Positions 28,058 through 36,347 of a DNA stretch of 64,000 nt are shown here, in pieces. The stretch comes from UBA6059 sp040219045 (GTDB lineage Bacteria; Bacteroidota; Bacteroidia; Cytophagales; Cyclobacteriaceae), in NCBI GenBank assembly GCA_965229505.1, contig OZ245881.1, positions 2,356,001-2,420,000 of the forward strand, written 5' to 3'. How positions within the stretch are numbered: position 1 is the first letter of the stretch; the number at the start of each line of letters is the position of its first letter. The notes beneath the pieces are model-generated. The model searched no databases and was not told the DNA's origin. It worked only from the letters and a program-made list of their open reading frames with translations. A program made the translations under genes and the position numbers.

Positions 28058-28151
28058 ATGCCGAAGTTAACATCACGGATGTTGAGAGATTTTAGAAGCC
28101 AAAAGAGACAGGCTTCACCAGACATATTTTAGTGAAATATGAGTATTTAAA

Positions 28152-28159
28152 TACCTTTG
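28152..28159 (+). promoter_or_regulatory. Putative -7 element for the haloperoxidase gene
   Basis: TACCTTTG matches TAnnTTTG and lies 16 bp before the ATG at 28176. TTTAG at 28128-28132 is a weak -33 candidate about 19-20 bp upstream. It suggests the haloperoxidase has its own promoter rather than reading through from the FG-GAP operon. Confidence 0.5.
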
Positions 28160-28175
28160 TAGCAAAGCGAAGAAC

Positions 28176-29522
28176 ATGAGGAAGTTGATCATTTTTTTAG
28201 TGGGTGTTATCACCCTGGGTTGCTCATCCGACGAGCAATACCGCGAGAACTTAGCCGAGTTCAAAAACCCGGAGCTTTTCAACACATCGATGAAAAAGCT
28301 ATCCGATATCATCGTGCATGATATCTTCTCTCCGCCGGTGGCTAGTCGCATCTACGCCTACCCGAGCATTGCGGCTTACGAAGCGTTGATCCACGATTAT
28401 CCGGACTATGTATCACTCTCGGGCCAGCTAACGGATTTTACAGCACCGCCAAAGCCGGAGCAGGGTGTAGAGTACTCCTTTCCGCTAGCGAGCTTTCATG
28501 CCTTCCATATCGTAGGCAAGGCGTTGATCTTCTCCGAGGAGAAGATGGAAGCTTATCAGGAATCATTTTACCAGGATTTCCTCGATAAAGGCATGCCGCA
28601 GGATATTTTCGATAGATCAGTTGCCTATGGTGATCAGGTGGCAGCTCACATATTGGCATGGGCCAACGAAGACAACTACAAGCAAACACGCACCTTCCCA
28701 AAATACACGGTGATGCGTGATGACTATGCCTGGAAGCCTACGCCACCGGATTACATGGAAGGTATTGAGCCCCATTGGAATAAGATTCGTCCATTCATGA
28801 TTGACTCTGCAGCGCAGTTCGTACCCGAACCACCCACGGCATTCGACATGGACAAAGCGAGCCAATTCTATGAAGAATTGATGGAAGTGTATGAAGTGGG
28901 CGTCAATCTCGATGACGAACAAAAAGAGATCGCCAGCTTCTGGGACTGCAACCCTTACGTCTCACACCACAGGGGGCATGCGATGTTCGCTACCAAGAAG
29001 ATTACCCCGGGCGGACACTGGATAGGCATTACGGCTATCGCATCACGTCAGGCCAACCTCGACCTGATGCGCACTGTCGAAACTTACGCGCGGGTATCGA
29101 TTGCGCTAGCGGATGCTTTTATTGTCTGCTGGGATGAGAAGTGGAGGTCTATCCTGATCCGACCAGAGACGGTTATCAATGAGTATGTAGATGAAGACTG
29201 GGTGCCATTCCTACAGACGCCTCCTTTCCCTGAGTATACCAGCGGACATAGTGTGATCTCTACAGCGGCGGCCTATACGCTGACGAATCTCCTCGGTGAG
29301 AAATTCCATTTTGAGGATACTACCGAAAAGGAGTATGGGTTGACGGTTAGGGAGTTTGACTCCTTTATCGAGGCGTCACAGGAAGCTGCCATCAGTCGCT
29401 TATATGGAGGCATTCACTACATGCCCGCTATCACCAATGGTGTTTCACAAGGCCAGAAGGTTGGTAACTTCATCAACGCGAATCTTGAAACGAGGAAATC
29501 AGCAGTAGCAAAGAAGGACTAG
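28176..29522 (+). CDS. Vanadium-dependent haloperoxidase-type PAP2 family lipoprotein
   Basis: 448 residues. Lipoprotein signal ending TLGC. The vanadate/phosphate-binding set of the PAP2/haloperoxidase superfamily is complete: K322 and R329 in KWRSILIR, S356-G357-H358 in TSGH, and R408 and H414 in SRLYGGIH. The length and long helical N-terminal part fit bacterial vanadium-haloperoxidase-like proteins better than small lipid phosphatases. Family chemistry is halide oxidation with peroxide, or phosphoester hydrolysis when vanadate is absent; which applies here cannot be read. Lipidation points to the periplasm or cell surface. It lies between the FG-GAP operon and trehalase, a context often seen in Cytophagales. 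Confidence 0.85.
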   Translation: MRKLIIFLVGVITLGCSSDEQYRENLAEFKNPELFNTSMKKLSDIIVHDIFSPPVASRIYAYPSIAAYEALIHDYPDYVSLSGQLTDFTAPPKPEQGVEYSFPLASFHAFHIVGKALIFSEEKMEAYQESFYQDFLDKGMPQDIFDRSVAYGDQVAAHILAWANEDNYKQTRTFPKYTVMRDDYAWKPTPPDYMEGIEPHWNKIRPFMIDSAAQFVPEPPTAFDMDKASQFYEELMEVYEVGVNLDDEQKEIASFWDCNPYVSHHRGHAMFATKKITPGGHWIGITAIASRQANLDLMRTVETYARVSIALADAFIVCWDEKWRSILIRPETVINEYVDEDWVPFLQTPPFPEYTSGHSVISTAAAYTLTNLLGEKFHFEDTTEKEYGLTVREFDSFIEASQEAAISRLYGGIHYMPAITNGVSQGQKVGNFINANLETRKSAVAKKD

Positions 29523-29600
29523 ATTTAGTTGAAAGCTGACAACTGATAGTTTAAAGTTGGATAAGATTAGATTGAGGGGGGACTAGATAAGATCGGATTA

Positions 29601-29737
29601 CCTTCGTCATTCCCTTGCGAGTACGTAGCGCAGCAAGTACGAGACTTGGGAATCTGACGGGCAGTCATATCAGATTCCCGAGTCTCCTAAGCTTCGTCTA
29701 CCTGCGGTAGCCTTACAAAGTAGCAAGGGAAGGACGG
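29601..29737. repeat. MITE-like long hairpin element
   Basis: Nested inverted repeats: outer arms CGTC-A-TTCCCTTGC (29605-29618) and GCAAGGGAA-G-GACG (29723-29736), and inner 17-bp arms GAGACTTGGGAATCTGA (29641-29657) and TCAGATTCCCGAGTCTC (29670-29686) with a single wobble. No coding capacity. It sits in the 634-bp gap between the haloperoxidase and trehalase genes. Confidence 0.7.
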
Positions 29738-29954
29738 TTCTTTTAAGGCCAATGCCGTATAATTCCGAACATTCGACGTGAAGGTGGGCGAGGAGTGCCA
29801 AAACAGAACGAAATATATTTGTACGAGAATTGGCCTTATTCATTTTAGTCATTTGATAGTGAACAATTGGATTAGAAATAAAAGCTGTTTGAGCAGAGCG
29901 AGTTTTTTTATTTCCCAATTGGAGCTAACAAAGGGCGTTAAGAAATGAATTAAG

Positions 29955-29993
29955 CCTTGATTTTTTGGTTCTTTGGCATCAAGGCAAAAGAAT
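29955..29993. repeat. Structured intergenic repeat, partial copy 2
   Basis: GCCTTGATTTTTTG followed by the imperfect hairpin TTCTTTGGC / GCAAAAGAA around ATCAAG. It corresponds to the TTGACTTTTTTG-plus-hairpin part of the elements at 27958 and 52909, but lacks the GAAAATTC arm and has one stem mismatch. The remaining ~160 bp before trehalase show nothing I can assign. Confidence 0.5.
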
Positions 29994-30156
29994 ACATAAG
30001 AGAAACCTTAATGAATTGGTCTTCCAAAAAGACCCTGATGACCTTCAATCGCCCCCAGCGAAATGCATGTACATAACATATAATACATATCGGGCCACCA
30101 GCCTCATCAGGTATTTCGAACTAGTTGGTTCGTCGATAATTATTTATTTTCACATC

Positions 30157-31767
30157 ATGCAAACCCTCAACAGACTCTTCCTTCTCACCTTCTTGTTCCT
30201 TGGAACGCTGGCTTGCCAAACCGAGCAGCCATCCGCAGAAACATCAACACCTGAAGGTCATACCCTATACTACCCGGCGCGGGACTTAGGGGAGCTGTTT
30301 GAGCAGATCCAGACAACCAAGGTCTTCGATGATGGCAAGTACTTTGTCGACTTCAGCCCCAAAAGAAATCCAGCGGATATCCTCATGGACTATCAGGCAC
30401 AAAAAGATGAGGCTGACTTTGACCTGAAAGCCTTTGTCATGGCCAACTTCGACGAGCCGACAATGCCTGAGGCCAAACCAATAGACAGCAAGCCCAGTTT
30501 GGAAGAGCACATCCCCAACCACTGGGACTATCTCACTCGCTCAAGCGATGAGATCAATGGTTATTCTTCGCTGCTTCCTTTGCCCGGGCCTTATGTCGTA
30601 CCTGGCGGCCGCTTCCGGGAGATCTACTATTGGGACAGCTACTTCACCATGATAGGTCTGGGAGCGACAGGACGTACCGACCTCATGAAAAGCATGATCA
30701 ACAACTTCGCCTACCTGATCGACGAGGTGGGCTTTATCCCTAACGGAAACAGGAGCTATTTCCTGGGGCGCTCACAGCCACCGTTCTTCTCAGCGATGGT
30801 CAACCTGCTAGCGCAATATGATGGGGATAGCTCAGCCCTCAAATACCTACCAGCCATGCAGAAAGAATACGACTTCTGGATGGCAGGCACTGACCAACTC
30901 AAGGAAGCCGGTGATGCACACCGACGTGTGGTCATGATGGAGGATGGTGTGATCCTCAACCGCTACTTTGATGATAAGGCAGAGCCAAGATCAGAGTCTT
31001 ATGCTGAGGACGTAGAGCTGGCGCATGGCATGAATGAAGAGGAGAAAACCCAACTCTTCAGAGACCTGAGAGCCGCTTGTGAGTCAGGCTGGGACTTTAG
31101 TAGCCGCTGGTTTGCTGTGGAGAAAGACTTCTCTACCATCATCACGACGCAGCTGCTACCCGTCGACCTCAACAGCCTGATCTACAACATGGAAGTCAAC
31201 CTGAGCAAATACTACAATGTGCAGGGCGACATGGACAAGTCAGAGCAGTACGCTCAGGCTGCCGAACAACGTAAAGCCGCCATCCTCAACTACTTCTGGA
31301 ATGAAGCTGCTGGCATGTACACCGACTACAACTTCCAGACGTCCACCTTATCAGAAAGAAAAACATTAGCGGGGCTGTATCCACTTTACTTCAATGTCAG
31401 TGATGATGAGAAAGCAGCCAAGACTAAGACGACTATCGAGAATGAGTTTGCCTTACCCGGAGGTGTGACCACCACCCTGGTAGAGTCAGGCCAGCAGTGG
31501 GATTACCCTAACGGCTGGGCACCCCTTCAGTGGATGACCATCAAAGGCCTGGAGCATTACGACCACACCGACCTGGCCAGCACCATCTCCTCCAACTGGG
31601 TCAATGTCAACCGCAAGGTCTTCGACAACACCCAGAAGATGATGGAGAAGTACAATGTATCCGACACTACCCTCCTCGCCGGCGGTGGCGAGTATCCCAA
31701 CCAGGACGGTTTCGGCTGGACCAATGGCATTGTGATTTCTTTGATTAAGGGTGTTGAGAAGTATTAA
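30157..31767 (+). CDS. treA: Alpha,alpha-trehalase, GH37, lipoprotein
   Basis: Hydrolyses trehalose to two glucose. 536 residues from ATG 30157, which opens directly with a lipoprotein signal (MQTLNRLF...GTLAC, Cys20); an earlier in-frame ATG at 29965 would bury the signal behind 64 unrelated residues, so I rejected it. Trehalase signature 1 is PGGRFREIYYWDSYF (149-163) and signature 2 is QWDYPNGWAP (447-456). The catalytic pair by family alignment is Asp313 (SGWDFSSRW) and Glu512 (GGGEYPNQDG). Expected on the periplasmic face of a membrane. With the susCD pair upstream it suggests uptake and cleavage of trehalose or a trehalose-containing glycan. Confidence 0.93.
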   Translation: MQTLNRLFLLTFLFLGTLACQTEQPSAETSTPEGHTLYYPARDLGELFEQIQTTKVFDDGKYFVDFSPKRNPADILMDYQAQKDEADFDLKAFVMANFDEPTMPEAKPIDSKPSLEEHIPNHWDYLTRSSDEINGYSSLLPLPGPYVVPGGRFREIYYWDSYFTMIGLGATGRTDLMKSMINNFAYLIDEVGFIPNGNRSYFLGRSQPPFFSAMVNLLAQYDGDSSALKYLPAMQKEYDFWMAGTDQLKEAGDAHRRVVMMEDGVILNRYFDDKAEPRSESYAEDVELAHGMNEEEKTQLFRDLRAACESGWDFSSRWFAVEKDFSTIITTQLLPVDLNSLIYNMEVNLSKYYNVQGDMDKSEQYAQAAEQRKAAILNYFWNEAAGMYTDYNFQTSTLSERKTLAGLYPLYFNVSDDEKAAKTKTTIENEFALPGGVTTTLVESGQQWDYPNGWAPLQWMTIKGLEHYDHTDLASTISSNWVNVNRKVFDNTQKMMEKYNVSDTTLLAGGGEYPNQDGFGWTNGIVISLIKGVEKY

Positions 31768-31804
31768 GACTCACCCCTTCTAGCACTAAACCCCCCACAC
31801 CCTC

Positions 31805-32090
31805 GTCACTTCGACCGAAGAAGGAGCGAAGCAACGATTGAGTGGAGCCTGTCCGCCGATGAGGCGGGAAGTCCCCTCAAACCAGCACCTCAATTGTGTA
31901 CACCTAATCATTCTACCCTTGTCGATGAGACTTCTCCACTCCATGCTTGTTTCACTCGCATTCCGGTCGAAGTGACGCTGTTTGCCTTGATATCAACTCC
32001 TCCAATCCATTTGATCCTAACCACCAAACTCTCTACACCCACGTCACTTCGACCGAAAGAGACGCACCGCGTCGACTGAATGGAGAAGAC
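31805..32090. repeat. Composite 286-bp repeat, copy A (left flank of the island)
   Basis: Built of three alternating GTCACTTCGACC words: forward at 31805, reverse (GGTCGAAGTGAC) at 31965, forward at 32043. A GC hairpin CCGCC-GATGA-GGCGG lies near 31855. The whole stretch aligns with 43409-43693 in the same orientation, with the same internal order and nearly the same length (286 vs 285 bp). It is noncoding and directly follows trehalase; the island's KAP gene ends 52 bp further on. Confidence 0.85.
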
Positions 32091-32141
32091 CACATACTCT
32101 AGCACTGGCCTACCACCTGCTAAGCACGACCTTAAAACGTA

Positions 32142-34316
32142 TTATAGGATATTCCTGATGTGATCATCCGTCAATTCGACCTCCAACAGCTTAGAAAGGG
32201 TTTCATCCTTCAAACTTCTGAGATAGTCCAGAGTTCTAGCGCCACTCCTCAGCTGGGCATCATAGTCAGGGTAACTGGCTGCAAAAATGATATAATGGAT
32301 TAATGCCTTTTCGCTAACCTTATCAATTGTATTTGCTATGATCAGGCTTTGGTATTTAATGATAAATTGATTGATCAACCGCTTCATTTGACGGGGGTTA
32401 GCCGGTATCCATTGAAGGTAGTCGAGCAATAAATGATCATCTTCTTCAATTAATTCTTCCACTTTGGCGGCTGCTTCTTTCCGTTGTTCAAGAGACGTAT
32501 CACCTTGAACAGCCGCACGCACGTCTTCTGTTGTCTTGGCTTTTGCTATTTTATCGTCGAATTCTTCCTTTTCACTTTGGTTAGGGTCCTCTTCTTCTTT
32601 GTAAATGCCGAGGTATTTTTTCCATAATACCTCATGCTGATCCGCTCCAATCTTAGGAACATCTACTACCATTTGAAAACTCTTTTGCAAGAATTGATTT
32701 CCTATTGAGTGACCTTCACTACCCAGATTTTGAAATTCTGCATATTTCTTATTGAAGCAGTTGCTCACCCAGTTGCCATCTGCCGCGATGACGTAGAGCA
32801 CCTTGGTCTGCTTAAAGAGGTTCTGAATACCTTCTAGTAATTCGACAGTAGGCTTGATCTCACATCGGTCGAGATCATCGATAAAGATCGCGACTTTCCG
32901 ATCTTTCGTCACTTCTTCAAAGCGATCTTTGATCGGCTTATAAGGGTCAGAGGAGTGGTTAGTCGCCAAAGTAGCGCTATTCACTTTTCGCTTAAAAATG
33001 TTTTGTACAATGCCGGTGAACGTCACCCAGATCGTACCTAGTATGCCTATGAGACTTCCATAAAGCGTGAAGTCATCACCCTCCAGAAGAAAGAAATCGG
33101 CTAGTCCATATCCGCTTGCGAGGAATATGGCGGCAAGGAGGATTACAACTAGAGTATTGTGATTTTGAAGCTTAAAGCTCCACCAACTGTGGGAAGCGAT
33201 ATCTCCTCGATTAGGCAAATCGGAGATCTGTTTACTCACTTTATTGACCAGCACCCACCACTGATCGTCCAGGTGCTGGTGCGCCCATGCGTTATACTCT
33301 ACGACCGTCCATATGTCTTTTTCTAGAAACTCTTTGAGGTATAGTAGCATGGACGACTTACCACTGCCCCATTCACCGTTTAAAAGCATGGTGTAGGAGT
33401 CTTTAGGACTAAGTTCTGGCCAGAGATTACTTACCTTATCAAAAACCAGTTCCATAACAGCCTTCCTGCCCAGTTCATCGACTGATGATGGATTATCGGA
33501 CAAGAGGTCAGCATCTGTTACAATTTGAGACCCTGATTCTTCCTGAAAGTCATAATTGAGGGAAGCACTACCTTCATCTTTGGAGTACTTGGGATCCCAC
33601 AGCACTCTGATTTCCTTGTCATATAATATTTTTGAATAAAGAGCAGTTGTGTTGACGGCTGACCTAGGTTCTATAGGTAATGTTGAAAAGAGCGTATTAA
33701 CTAACTCCGTAAAATTGCTCTTTTGATATTTCATACCAAAGAGCCGTTCGGATATACGTAGCTTATGAGATTCCGACAGGATGGAGAGATTAGATTCTGG
33801 GTCAGATAGAAATCTTAGGGCATTAGCGACATTTGAAGCCAAACCTTTTATTTGATTGTCCTGTAGTTTGTATTTGATCAGGTTTGTGGTCCAATCAAAT
33901 TGCCGAACATTACTCTTGGCAATGACCCGTTTGTCTGGGTACTGATTCCATTCATCTTTATTGTATGCCTGAAGGTCAATGTACGCCACCAACATGCCAA
34001 TCCTATCAAAAACTTCTTGAACCTCTGGCTCAAACTTAGATATCATCAGAAAGTGTTGGTAAGGCATTCTTCCTGATCTCCTATTTTTCTCTTTGTAATA
34101 TGAAATTGCTTTCATAGCGGCTTCAAGAACCGCTTTTGGAAACTCCGTCTTTCTGAAAGTTCGAAATTCTAGTTCTGCGAGATCGAAATAGAACTGCTTA
34201 GAGTTTAGAATATCTTGTATATCCTGTCTGCTAAGAAGTGATAAGACCTGATCACCTATTTTTTGAGCGACTTCAATTACTCTTGAGGGTCTAAATGAAT
34301 TGGGTTCGCCTTCCAT
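32142..34316 (-). CDS. KAP family P-loop NTPase with membrane insertion and uncharacterised N-terminal domain
   Basis: 724 residues. Walker A GEWGSGKSS (314-322) and Walker B VAIFIDDLDRCE (about 475-486) are intact. Two hydrophobic segments between them (about 388-408 and 418-441) are the transmembrane insertion typical of KAP NTPases, which places the protein on the inner membrane with the NTPase in the cytoplasm. Residues 1-270 are a mainly helical domain I do not recognise. The KAP family includes PifA, which excludes phage T7. It is the last gene of the island and starts 4 bp after the distal stop of the interrupted metallo-beta-lactamase-fold frame. Defence function is inference. Confidence 0.88.
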   Translation of the reverse strand: MEGEPNSFRPSRVIEVAQKIGDQVLSLLSRQDIQDILNSKQFYFDLAELEFRTFRKTEFPKAVLEAAMKAISYYKEKNRRSGRMPYQHFLMISKFEPEVQEVFDRIGMLVAYIDLQAYNKDEWNQYPDKRVIAKSNVRQFDWTTNLIKYKLQDNQIKGLASNVANALRFLSDPESNLSILSESHKLRISERLFGMKYQKSNFTELVNTLFSTLPIEPRSAVNTTALYSKILYDKEIRVLWDPKYSKDEGSASLNYDFQEESGSQIVTDADLLSDNPSSVDELGRKAVMELVFDKVSNLWPELSPKDSYTMLLNGEWGSGKSSMLLYLKEFLEKDIWTVVEYNAWAHQHLDDQWWVLVNKVSKQISDLPNRGDIASHSWWSFKLQNHNTLVVILLAAIFLASGYGLADFFLLEGDDFTLYGSLIGILGTIWVTFTGIVQNIFKRKVNSATLATNHSSDPYKPIKDRFEEVTKDRKVAIFIDDLDRCEIKPTVELLEGIQNLFKQTKVLYVIAADGNWVSNCFNKKYAEFQNLGSEGHSIGNQFLQKSFQMVVDVPKIGADQHEVLWKKYLGIYKEEEDPNQSEKEEFDDKIAKAKTTEDVRAAVQGDTSLEQRKEAAAKVEELIEEDDHLLLDYLQWIPANPRQMKRLINQFIIKYQSLIIANTIDKVSEKALIHYIIFAASYPDYDAQLRSGARTLDYLRSLKDETLSKLLEVELTDDHIRNIL

Positions 34317-34320
34317 TTGC

Positions 34321-34473
34321 TCACTTCAAATAATTGACAAACAAACGACTCTCATTGGTAATCTGGATCTTGATGTGATCATCGAAGGAGCCATCCTTTA
34401 GCTTTTCACTAGCATTGGCACCCCGCCATTCGTCGTTGCAGGGGTTTCTGTCAGTGTCGATGGGTAGCAGGCC
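34321..34473 (-). other. In-frame continuation of the metallo-beta-lactamase-fold gene beyond a TGA
   Basis: Immediately after the TGA at 34474-34476 the same frame stays open for 50 more codons (GLLPIDTDRNPCNDEW ... ITNESRLFVNYLK) and ends in TGA at 34321-34323, 4 bp before the KAP ATG. The junction RTD-stop-G sits where relatives of this family, as I recall them, read RTDRG, so the TGA probably replaces an Arg codon by one base change. Either the gene carries a nonsense mutation, the base is an error, or the stop is read through. Confidence 0.7.
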
Positions 34474-35580
34474 TCAATCCGTGCGAAGCAACTGATCGGC
34501 GGGAATGCCTCCATAGGATTGATAGTTCATCGCAGTGAGCTTGTGCGGATGTTTGTGTGAATTGCCTGCCGAGAAGATGGCATAGTCAGCATTGACTGCC
34601 TCTATAAAATCGGGACAGCTCGCATTTCGAGCGCCATGGTGTGGCGCGATGATGACATCAGATTCCAATAGGTGGCTAACAGTATCCAGCAAGAATTTCT
34701 CGGTAGAGATGCAGGTATAATCACAGTCACACCTCTGTTTGTCTTCACACTCCTCCAAGCCCACAGCATCGCCGGTAAAGAGGACCGACCTACCAGCATA
34801 TTCCAGTTTGATCACGATGCTGGCAGCATTGCGAAGCTTCGAAGCGTCCTTTTGGATTTTAGCCCCGAATAAGCTGTCATAGTCACCAAAACCTGATAAA
34901 AACCTCAGCTTAAGACCATGGTCATCATATATCATACTGTCTGGGGCAGTAGGGTAGTCCACCAAGTCACGCAGGTATATGCCTGGTTCCTGCTCAAGTG
35001 CTTTTTTACCGTTTTCGACGGTAGTGGGCAGGCCATCTGGCCGGTAGCTGGTAATGAGCGCATTTTTGATATTGTAATCACGTGCTATGGGCTCGAACCC
35101 CTCCCAATGATCAGAGTCGGTATGGCTGGCGATCACCAGCTCGATATCATTTCCGGTAGGATAAATGGAGCGAAGGTACTTATGTACATGATGTCCATTG
35201 CCGCCATCATAGATGATGTATTTGTCATCGGGTGTCCTGATGATGCAACCCAGCCCGGCACCCACATCGACGATATGTACTTCTACTCCCTCAGCGTCCG
35301 CAAGAAATCGGGGCAACTCTCCGGGCATTTTGCGCGCTAGCGAACGGTAAATCCAACCTTCAATACTAGTGCCCATGATTTTCACACGGTAGTGCGCGTT
35401 GGTCTGTTTAGCGCTATCCAGCAGCTCAAGGAGTTCACCTGCCTTCAACTCACCACCAATCACTTTAGCAGCACCCCTCACAGGCTGGGTCTTAATCGTG
35501 GTATTGCGGTTGACCATGAGATAATCGGCATGAGCGGATAGCGCAATCAGGATGGCTATCCAAAAGGTAATGGCTTTCAT
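34474..35580 (-). CDS. Exported SH3b plus ComEC-type metallo-beta-lactamase-fold hydrolase, ending at a premature TGA
   Basis: 368 residues to the TGA. A signal peptide (residues 1-18, ending SAHA) leads to an SH3b-like domain (about 20-85, ending EGWIYRSLA), then a metallo-beta-lactamase fold of the ComEC/Rec2 C-terminal type: IVDVGAGLG, SHTDSDHWEG with ligands H153, D155, D157 and H158, FTGDA, and APHHGARN. Such domains hydrolyse nucleic acids or other phosphoesters; ComEC homologues are implicated in degrading one DNA strand during uptake. Export means a periplasmic or extracellular target. The core appears complete; only a 50-codon tail is lost. Its start overlaps the upstream gene by 4 bp. 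Confidence 0.82.
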   Translation of the reverse strand: MKAITFWIAILIALSAHADYLMVNRNTTIKTQPVRGAAKVIGGELKAGELLELLDSAKQTNAHYRVKIMGTSIEGWIYRSLARKMPGELPRFLADAEGVEVHIVDVGAGLGCIIRTPDDKYIIYDGGNGHHVHKYLRSIYPTGNDIELVIASHTDSDHWEGFEPIARDYNIKNALITSYRPDGLPTTVENGKKALEQEPGIYLRDLVDYPTAPDSMIYDDHGLKLRFLSGFGDYDSLFGAKIQKDASKLRNAASIVIKLEYAGRSVLFTGDAVGLEECEDKQRCDCDYTCISTEKFLLDTVSHLLESDVIIAPHHGARNASCPDFIEAVNADYAIFSAGNSHKHPHKLTAMNYQSYGGIPADQLLRTD

Positions 35581-35999
35581 AACCTGAACTTTTTAGCCTG
35601 ATTCACCGCATAAGGGACAACACCAATACCCAGTGCCAATAGTACATTAGTAAAATCTGTGAGGTCCATCCCGGTGTTGCAAGAGATACAGTAAATATTC
35701 ATGTAGAAATAAAAGGTAGTGATACAGACACCAAGTATGAGGCTAGTAATTCCTGATAAAAATAGGATCAACCGGCTGGTACTGTGCTTTGGACTTGGAG
35801 GGGCTGCTTCCTCTCCAGCTGCAATTGCCTCTTGGGCATTGTTCTGATTGGCAACAACTACCTCAGTTTCTGCCAGTAGGTCGGCCAGCCCAACATCCGC
35901 ATCGCGCAAGCGAGCACGAATGACAAGCATGACAAGAGAAAAAATAATTATTGGGGCTAGGACAATGAACACACCTAGCCATTCGGGTACGTTTTCCAT
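35577..35999 (-). CDS. Three-helix membrane protein of unknown function
   Basis: About 140 residues from the ATG at 35999 (MENVPEWLG), which opens into the first hydrophobic helix; an upstream in-frame ATG at 36062 adds 21 polar residues and is less likely. Hydrophobic segments lie at about residues 7-28 (VFIVLAPIIIFSLVMLVI), 76-98 (LILFLSGITSLILGVCITTF) and 114-132 (NVLLALGIGVVPYAV), with a charged, Ala/Glu-rich linker between the first two. No recognised family. The stop overlaps the metallo-hydrolase start (4 bp), so translation is coupled. A membrane anchor or adaptor for the island proteins is possible but unsupported. Confidence 0.7.
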   Translation of the reverse strand: MENVPEWLGVFIVLAPIIIFSLVMLVIRARLRDADVGLADLLAETEVVVANQNNAQEAIAAGEEAAPPSPKHSTSRLILFLSGITSLILGVCITTFYFYMNIYCISCNTGMDLTDFTNVLLALGIGVVPYAVNQAKKFRL

Positions 36000-36079
36000 G
36001 ATAATGGGAGGTTTGGTTAAATAAGAAAATTTGATTTCAACCCACATCAATTCATGACGCATCTGGTCACGCTGGATTC

Positions 36080-36316
36080 CTACTGAATCTCAGATGAAGG
36101 AGGAGGTAATTGTACGCTTTGGTCTTCTTCAACAGACTCTACTATTGGATCTTGTTTCAAAGCGGCTATTTGACTTTCTTCTACCTGTCCCATAATCAAT
36201 CCCATATCTTGTATCATATTTTTGGTTTGAAAAGTGGATAGTCTTTGCTCTAGTAGCCCTTCCTTGAGCTCATCAATCGCACTTTCCTTTACCGTAATTA
36301 TGACATTTTTGATCAT
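36080..36316 (-). CDS. Stand-alone I9-type subtilisin propeptide/inhibitor-like protein
   Basis: About 78 residues from ATG 36316 (MIKNVIITVKESA). It has the compact alpha/beta pattern of inhibitor I9 domains: VIITVKES strand, a helix, then DPIVESVEEDQSV, the characteristic final strand of subtilisin prodomains. Free I9 proteins (for example fungal POIA1-type) act as inhibitors and folding helpers of subtilisins. It lies 31 bp downstream of a subtilisin gene in the same operon, making a protease-inhibitor pair very plausible. An ATG at 36373 would overlap the protease by 26 bp and add an unrelated N-terminus, so I prefer 36316. Confidence 0.7.
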   Translation of the reverse strand: MIKNVIITVKESAIDELKEGLLEQRLSTFQTKNMIQDMGLIMGQVEESQIAALKQDPIVESVEEDQSVQLPPPSSEIQ

Positions 36317-36347
36317 GACTGGATTCTTTAGAAGAAAGTTAGTCGAT

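Noticed and set aside
29965..30156. N-terminal extension of trehalase
   Set aside because: It crosses a noncoding hairpin repeat and would bury a perfect lipoprotein signal beginning at 30157.
34474..34476. TGA as a selenocysteine codon
   Set aside because: The likely ancestral residue is Arg, and I see no convincing selenocysteine-insertion hairpin or other selenoprotein gene here.
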